Assembly (NCBI GenBank): GCA_033032175.1
Contig: CM065307.1
Location: 4,650,001 to 4,714,000, forward strand
DNA: 64,000 nt
Direction of reading: 5' to 3'
DNA from: Saturnia japonica
Taxonomy: Eukaryota > Arthropoda > Insecta > Lepidoptera > Saturniidae
The translations under genes were made by a program, and so were the position numbers. Positions 58,567 through 64,000 of the stretch are shown here, one piece after another. Numbering within the stretch: position 1 is the first letter of the stretch; each line of letters opens with the position of its first letter. Below the pieces are notes generated by a model. It did no database searches. It was not told the origin of the DNA and saw nothing but the letters and a program-made list of their open reading frames with translations.

Positions 58567-59075
58567 ATTACACGCTAATCTCTAAAACTACCAGTCGGAT
58601 TCGAAAAACTGTTTTGTATATGATAGCCAGATTCACGATTAACAGTATTAGGCTATATAACATTAGGCTACAATTCTCAGCTAGCCACCAAAAGAAAGTC
58701 TGTGATAGCATATACTTAACTCTTATATATAAGCCACGATAAGGTGTTTTCTGAATTTTTTTTGTTGAAAATTAAATATTGATTTATGAGCATTCATTTT
58801 AGGCAGGGCATATTAATCCCTAGTTCCTAGTAGGAATAGTTACTTCATCATATAGACAATTCTATGAAGTTAAACTTTTCTCTTTATAGCATATTTTTTG
58901 GACACATATTTTAGGAGATAATGCAAAATTAAAATAATTAGTATAAGTTACACGGGTGTGTTGGCGGAATGCAAGATTAAAATAATTTAACACTTGGCTC
59001 CGGTTTATGATTTAAGTACTGTACTTTGTCGGATAAATTTAACAAGGGTGAAACCGTGGTGCACAGCTAGTAACA
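58567..59075 (-). repeat. interspersed repeat, inverted partner of 6592-7190
   Basis: Its reverse complement follows 6592-7190 closely over about 500 bp. Read on the minus strand it starts TAGCTGTGCACCACGG. No coding potential. Confidence 0.72.
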
Positions 59076-59084
59076 TTATAAATT

Positions 59085-59280
59085 CGAAAGTATCTTTGTC
59101 TGTGAGATTTTTTGGCATGATTTTGATCTTTCATGTAGGGGAAAAACAGGGGATTCTTCGAGGGTGGTCTCATTAATTTCGATGGCATAGGATTTTCATC
59201 TTCGAAGATACACCAGGGAACTGTTCAAAATCTTTGAATTTAGTATTATTCTTTTTTGTTAAAAATTGTCTTGTAATTCA
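59085..59280 (+). repeat. 'family X' interspersed repeat copy
   Basis: GATACACCAGGGAACTGTTC and TTTTTTGTTAAAAATTGTCT. More diverged than most copies. Confidence 0.68.
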
Positions 59281-59980
59281 TCAACTTATATTATTCGACT
59301 CTATATTGTGTAATTTTGTCGGCATTTTACGTGATATAGTTTTCAATCATTTTAAGTAATCATAAAACTTCGCGGACAGTAACAACTAGAGAGCTGCCAT
59401 ATTGTTAGAGCTATGTCTGAAGATTACAAGAATGATTAGTAACATACTCTCTTCACGTGATGTTGTTGTACCTTCAATGGTTTTACTGATATTATACCGA
59501 TCGCAATGAAATTGTCATAGAGGTAACTCAGGAAAATAAACAGATGAAGTTGCGGTAAAAAGCTAGTTCTTAAAAAAAACTATTATTATTCTATCTGGTG
59601 CAAATAACAATTATATTACGACATTGACGTAATTAGCATTATTATTAATTTGTTATTATAGAATTGTTTGGTAAAGATAAACTTTGTGATAAACCATTGT
59701 ACATTATCAAAGGCCACAAAGGGTTACTATGTAATTTGCTATGATACATACTATTTAGTTGAAATTTTAAGTAGATAGTGATTTACTATATTTTAAACGG
59801 TAAATTAGTAATTACTATGGAAAGATGTAAGGGATTTCGAATAAAATATATGCCACCGATGCAAACTGTTTAAGCGTTAAGCGTTAAGGGAGCTGCTTAG
59901 TGTGAGTCTATCGTTAATAGCTTGTTTCGTATTTCTTTACTAAATTTGACGTGAACAGATTTTTAACTGTAATAAGAAGT
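59281..59980. other. non-coding
   Basis: No gene or repeat recognised. Confidence 0.4.
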
Positions 59981-60001
59981 GTTATTACCACGTCGTAGAT
60001 T

Positions 60002-60546
60002 TTTTTTTTTTTTGAACAGATTACACTGTTTGTCTTATGGGCCCTATCCAAAAACAGAGCCGCTGCGGCTTTTACAGCTTCACCGGACTTGGGGGCGAGC
60101 GCTTAGGGCACTCAGCCGCGAAAGTTTGTGACGACCCGCACGAGGGTGCCAGAGTGGCCGAACCTCGGCTCGGGCGGTCTTCGCGAATGCGAAAAGGTCG
60201 CGATCTAACAAATTCCCTAATCCTAAGAGAATTCGAACTAACTAACATATACTCATATGCACGTTCTCCTCCTCCTGGGAGGAAGGAGTGGACCATGCGT
60301 ATGTGTATTTAATAATCGGAATAGTTTTTCTACACTAACTAGCGCATTAGTCTAACTAGCGCAAAAAAAGAAAAAAAGGTCCCTTACAGAACCTTTGTAG
60401 CTGTGTGGTGTGCACGTGTGTGTGTTCATACGTGTGTAATGTTGTATGTGGGTAGCTAAGTGTTGCACGTATAGTGTCACTTGTATCGCGCGGGCGGCTG
60501 CCTGACCCAAGGGCTTCACACCGAGGAACGGACCTAGGCTTGGGAA
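60002..60546 (-). mobile_element. Jockey-family LINE, 3'-UTR-only copy nested in the half-LINE
   Basis: Bounded by the perfect 12-bp duplication ACGTCGTAGATT at 59990-60001 and 60547-60558. It begins with its poly(A) as a T run at 60002-60014. It carries the family 3' UTR up to GGACCTAGGCTTGGG. It inserted almost exactly at the 3' end of the half-LINE. Confidence 0.93.
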
Positions 60547-60665
60547 ACGTCGTAGATTATCATCTCACGCACTAATAGTGTGTGGGGGATACCGTTTCAG
60601 GGCGATGCCCTATGCCGGTGACTGTCTCTTTCCCCCGTAATAACGGGTTCTCTTTCTCTTAAGGT

Positions 60666-60691
60666 TGCCTCGCGTAATATTACGCGAGGCA
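60666..60691. repeat. 26-bp perfect palindrome in the half-LINE 3' region
   Basis: The left half is TGCCTCGCGTAAT and the right half is its exact complement. Two smaller hairpins lie beside it (GGGC-GAT-GCCC at about 60601-60611 and CCCGT-AATA-ACGGG at about 60635-60648). They could be a recognition structure for a helper reverse transcriptase. Confidence 0.85.
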
Positions 60692-60814
60692 CCGTGGTAC
60701 GTTTATTGGCTTGGCTTGTCTCGTTGGTCACTCGCCACCTACTAGTTGTAGGGACGAGGCTTACGCGCGGTGCTCTCTCGTCGTTTTCCTTTCTTGCGGT
60801 TATCTTGATTACCG

Positions 60815-62548
60815 TTAGGTCATGTACGCCTCGATTTCTCGCAGCGCACGTCTGACGCTGACGGTGGTGTCATCATCTTCACTCCTGCTGACGGCCAGGA
60901 CTACTTCTAAAGCCGCCCTCGCTGCCTGCAGGATTGCATTGGCTTTCTGTTCGGTTGGCTTCTTAGGAGGCGTGTTTTCAGACCTTCTCTGTGGCATAGG
61001 TTGTCTAATTCGGTGGGGCCTACCACCTCTAGCCACCGGGTTGTTAGCTGGCACCATCAGCGAAGACGGTGCCACCTATTCCACGGTGGTTATCAGAGGC
61101 ATGTCCCTACCTCTGTTCTCTGACCTTCTGATGGATCTAGATGCAGCCCCCGCTCAAGTATTGCGTAACTCTCTGCGGTAGACCGGGCACCGCGTATAAT
61201 TGGCCGGATGCGGTCCGCCGCAGTTTGCGCAAGTGGGTGGCTGCACTTTAGGCCGTCCGCAGTCCAGTGCGTAGTGTGGGCCGCCGCACCGGTTGCACGC
61301 TAGCTCTTTATGGCATCGTTGAGAGCAGTGCCTAGAGAGTTGACATCTGTGGCACTGGGCGGGGCCTGATTTTCCCCGCCAGGCTTCAATTTTGACCCCT
61401 CTCATTAGCAATAATTCATCTATGTCGTAAATTGCCGGGGTAGTTTCTACGGTCCTCTTGATAGCGGCGTAATATATGCTGCCCGGGCGTCCCCCCCGTG
61501 CCCCTATGCACTTTACATACTCCGCCTGGTGCCCCGTCTCCTTCAGGGCGGCCGCTATATCTTCTGTATTCGTGTGTGTTGGCAGTCCTCTTATTGCAAT
61601 TTTAAGGTGCTTCTCTGTTGGCAGCGAGTATGAAAACCATGAAATGTTTTCACGTTCCTCCGGCTTGCCGAGGTAATCTTGCAGTAGCCGGTATTCTTCC
61701 TCGTCCTGCGGCTGGAAGCGCACCCCGTACCCACTAAGGCGCGCGTTCGGTGGCCTCTTTAGTATCTTGGTTATCTCTTCTAGGTGGACTTTCCACTGCG
61801 GGAATTTGTCCACAACTATCGGCGGGTATTTTGGTTGCTTACCTTTGGTAGGCAGTGTAGTCGGTTGGGCAGTCTGCGGTTGTGGTGTAGCGTCTGTTTT
61901 CCTGGCAATCTTTGCATACGTCACCTCCGTCGACGTGGAAGTCGGTCGGGTCGCCGCGGGGGAAGGGGCGGGTGACTCTTTTACAATAGTTGTCTGTTCA
62001 CTCTCGCGGACGACGCGGGCGGGCGTGGGCGGGGCACGCGGGAGTTCTTACACTCTCACCTCTTCCTTCTCACGCCTCTCTCTGTCCGTCCCCGGGAGGG
62101 TAATTAGCCCCAACGCTGCAGACTCAAGAGCCGTTCTGTCTTCTAGTGACAGTTGGGTTTTTGTAACCGCGGCCCTCCGTATGCGCAGGAATAATGCCAT
62201 CCAGCGCTGCATGTCGACGTCGTCAACTGACGCTGCAGCGCCCGTTGGCACGGATGGCCGGGAATTCTGCTTCGCGCTCGCGGGTGACGAGTCCGCGTCT
62301 GGCGGAGCAGCATGCTGCTGCGATCGGCCAACAGTGTGGCTTGTAGAGGGCTTCTCTTTAGTTCCTGTTAGGCTATCTTTGTTCTTCGTTTGGGCTGGTT
62401 CAATGTCCTTATGGCTGCTTGTAATCTTGGATGTTCTGGTGGCAGTGGCTTTCACGTGGTCCTTGGGCGTGCGAGTAGTCATCGTGGTTTTCTTTGTTTG
62501 GCCCTGAAAAGGGCCTTTTGTAAACTTGCTGCCAGGTTTTGAGGCCAT
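60815..62548 (-). pseudogene. Jockey-type gag (ORF1) of the half-LINE, three in-frame stops
   Basis: Starts ATGGCCTCAAAACC. Residues 1-166 are Lys/Ser/Thr-rich and low in complexity. After TAA (62048-62050) the same frame continues with KHLKIAIRGLPTHTNTED, a PRE_C2HC-type region, and three zinc knuckles (CHRCQLSRHCSQRC, CNRCGGPHYALDC, CANCGGPHPANYTRC). Next come TGA (61154-61156) and TAG (61076-61078), then a helical Ala-rich tail ending EIEAYMT. One single frame covers 578 codons without any frameshift. The large opposite-strand open frame in 61767-62507 is a shadow of this one. Confidence 0.85.
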
Positions 62549-62899
62549 GGCAGTAGGCGGCAGTCAATGAAACGAACTGCGGTGCGAGCTAAATGGTGGC
62601 TATCTTTAGGCGATGCGTCGCACGAAAACTCACTTTCCGCGGACAGCACTCGTGATAGGAGCTCCGCGCACGTTCACGGTTCGGGCGGTACGTTATTACC
62701 ACCTGAAATAAATGTACAGTTATAGCGGAGTTTTTTTTAACCGACCTCAAAAAATCGAAGGTTTAATAAATATCGCCATAGCATAAAGACGGCACTCAGG
62801 AGCATTGTTTTATTGTAGTCGACTTCTTAGCTGATGTTCTATGACGTTCTAAACTCTGAAGCGAGAATACTCAAGCTAATCGTTTCTTGCTTATAAAAT

Positions 62900-63400
62900 G
62901 TGTGCAGTCATATAGTACACCTGTTGATATCGCAACCAGCCAATAGGTTGCGGGTTAATATAGTACGGATACTAAGTCATTAGTAAGTATTTCATAATCA
63001 CATCAACGATTCTTCGACGTATTAATATTAAATAGTATGTACAGGCCGGCCCTTGTAACAGAGGTTCTCAATTCGAATGTATATTTTTTTTATATTATGG
63101 GTTCAGCCATAATAACTTCTTGGTGTATAAACCGATTTAGATGATACGTGTGCAGTCACATAGTATACCTGTCTATATCGCAGCCAGCCAATAGGTTACG
63201 GGTTAATATAGAACGGATACTAAGTCATTAGTAAGTATTTCATAATCACATCAACGATTCTTCGACGTATTATTATTAAATAGTATGTACAGGCCGGTCC
63301 TTGTAACAGAGGTTCTCAATTCGAATGTATATTTTTTTATATTATTGGTTCAGCCATAATAACTTCTTGATGTATGAACCGATTTGGAAGATAATTTTAA
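62900..63400. repeat. tandem duplication, period 248 bp
   Basis: TGTGCAGTCA starts at 62901 and 63149. The two units stay over 90 percent alike, for example CGGATACTAAGTCATTAGTA and CACATCAACGATTCTTCGAC in both. Each unit ends in family X sequence (GTTCTCAATTCGAATGTATA). So a segment carrying a family X 5' part was duplicated in place. Confidence 0.88.
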
Positions 63401-63450
63401 ATTCATTGGAATTTCTCCAAATCATTAAAGTTGGTTTTCTTTTTTTTTTG
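63300..63450 (+). repeat. 'family X' interspersed repeat copy
   Basis: TTCTCAATTCGAATGTATAT, GGTTCAGCCATAATAACTTC and AAATCATTAAAGTTGGTTTT. It lacks the middle portion of the family. Confidence 0.68.
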
Positions 63451-63454
63451 GACG

Positions 63455-63540
63455 GTTCTTTGCCCAATGGTAAGCACACTATAATCTAAAAATAACGGCG
63501 ACCACCTAGAGATCAGTAATGCAAGCGTCATTGCAGCCGA
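63455..63540 (+). repeat. partial repeat related to 24310-24500
   Basis: CCCAATGGTAAGCACACTAT and ACGGCGACCACC match the start of that family. Confidence 0.5.
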
Positions 63541-63789
63541 AATAAATTCATACTTATATAAATTTATTCTAAATGTTACTATAGACTATAAACTACAATC
63601 ACACCATATTTTATCAAATTCGGTCCAGTATATTATGCGTGAGGGGCGAAAAAATTAACCGACAAACGAACAAACAAAAAATTTGAAAACTGTAAATATG
63701 TCTTTGATTATCCCGTAGCATTTCTTCTCAGATATCTTTAATATACAGATTTCTTTTCCTTAGTATTTTATTTTAAGCCTCGATTTTTG

Positions 63790-64000
63790 CGAAGGTTATC
63801 AATCCATAATTTACAAGGCGAATGTAAAAGGAAACGTTGGAAGAGGAAGGCCTAAACGAACGTTCCTCGATCAAACTGGTGACGTTCTGAAGAAAGGTCA
63901 AGTCAAAAGTACTCTAAACCGACGAGCATGCATGAAAAGTTTAATGAATGTTGAAGAAGCGAAAGATGTATGCCAGGATCGTAGCAGGTGAAAGGACGTG
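63790..64000 (+). pseudogene. RTE-type LINE C-terminal fragment running off the window
   Basis: Translation without stops for about 60 codons: [53 protein letters not shown]. This is the typical GRGRP and RSRW end of RTE-type ORFs. The frame is open to the window edge, so its end is not seen. It is too short to be functional. Confidence 0.7.

Larger units (their letters stand above)
59992..62691 (-). mobile_element. ORF1-only 'half-LINE' of Jockey type
   Basis: Bounded by the 11-bp direct repeat GTTATTACCAC at 59981-59991 and 62692-62702. After removing a nested Jockey copy (60002-60546) and its 12-bp duplication, about 2.14 kb remain. On the minus strand these are a 5' leader of about 140 bp, ORF1 (gag) starting at 62548, then directly a 3' region of about 260 bp rich in palindromes. 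There is no ORF2, no reverse transcriptase and no poly(A) next to the target duplication. The gag resembles Jockey-clade ORF1. It must depend on another element for movement. Confidence 0.75.

Noticed and set aside
61767..62507. A 246-codon open frame on the + strand
   Set aside because: It lies antisense to the half-LINE gag, whose zinc knuckles and PRE_C2HC-like region define the real frame. G+C-rich composition keeps the other strand open.

Overview
This window is eukaryotic and almost certainly from a lepidopteran (moth or butterfly). The DNA is A+T-rich. Genes are split into short exons with GT-AG introns. The repeats are typical of Lepidoptera: Jockey, R1, RTE, CR1 and BMC1-type LINEs, mariner and hAT transposons, and several short interspersed families. 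I could not name the species, and I saw no tRNA, rRNA or CRISPR.

Two host genes could be assembled exon by exon. Both are on the + strand and encode nucleoside hydrolases (IUNH family), a tandem duplicated pair. Gene 1 (26965-39559, eight exons, 340 aa) is complete, with a signal peptide on a short first exon. Gene 2 (49716-57720, seven exons seen, at least 321 aa) lacks a certain first exon. The five middle exons are 100, 169, 117, 137 and 187 nt long in both copies with identical phases. Both proteins keep the metal-binding Asp cluster, the GPLTN motif and EFN. Both lack the two active-site histidines known from well-studied family members. Two further exon candidates were found: a membrane-anchor start exon at 20369-20460 whose phase fits either gene, and an unassigned internal exon at 2297-2538.

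Region by region: 1-4.4 kb is mostly non-coding. 4.4-6.5 kb holds a truncated R1-group LINE with a target-site duplication. 6.6-11.4 kb is a composite tandem array made of a 109-bp minisatellite and a 1.2-1.45-kb unit, interrupted by a Jockey copy. 11.8-12.5 kb has mariner and RTE fragments. 12.9-26.8 kb is gene-poor and repeat-rich, with a 1-kb hAT relic at 23281-24296. 27-39.6 kb is gene 1, whose introns carry a nearly full-length Jockey element and several smaller insertions. 39.7-44.8 kb holds LINE and mariner relics. 46.2-46.6 kb is a MITE with palindromic ends. 49.7-57.7 kb is gene 2, with a BMC1-like LINE in one intron and a gag-less Ty3/gypsy element in another. 58-64 kb is again repeats.

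The repeat content is the most informative part. One Jockey family has nine copies here, five of them bounded by perfect 11-15-bp target-site duplications, so it moved recently. The candidate novelty is at 59992-62691. It is an ORF1-only 'half-LINE' bounded by an 11-bp duplication, with no ORF2, no poly(A) and a palindrome-rich 3' end. It resembles in layout HeT-A of Drosophila or mammalian HAL1, and a younger Jockey copy is nested in its 3' tail.
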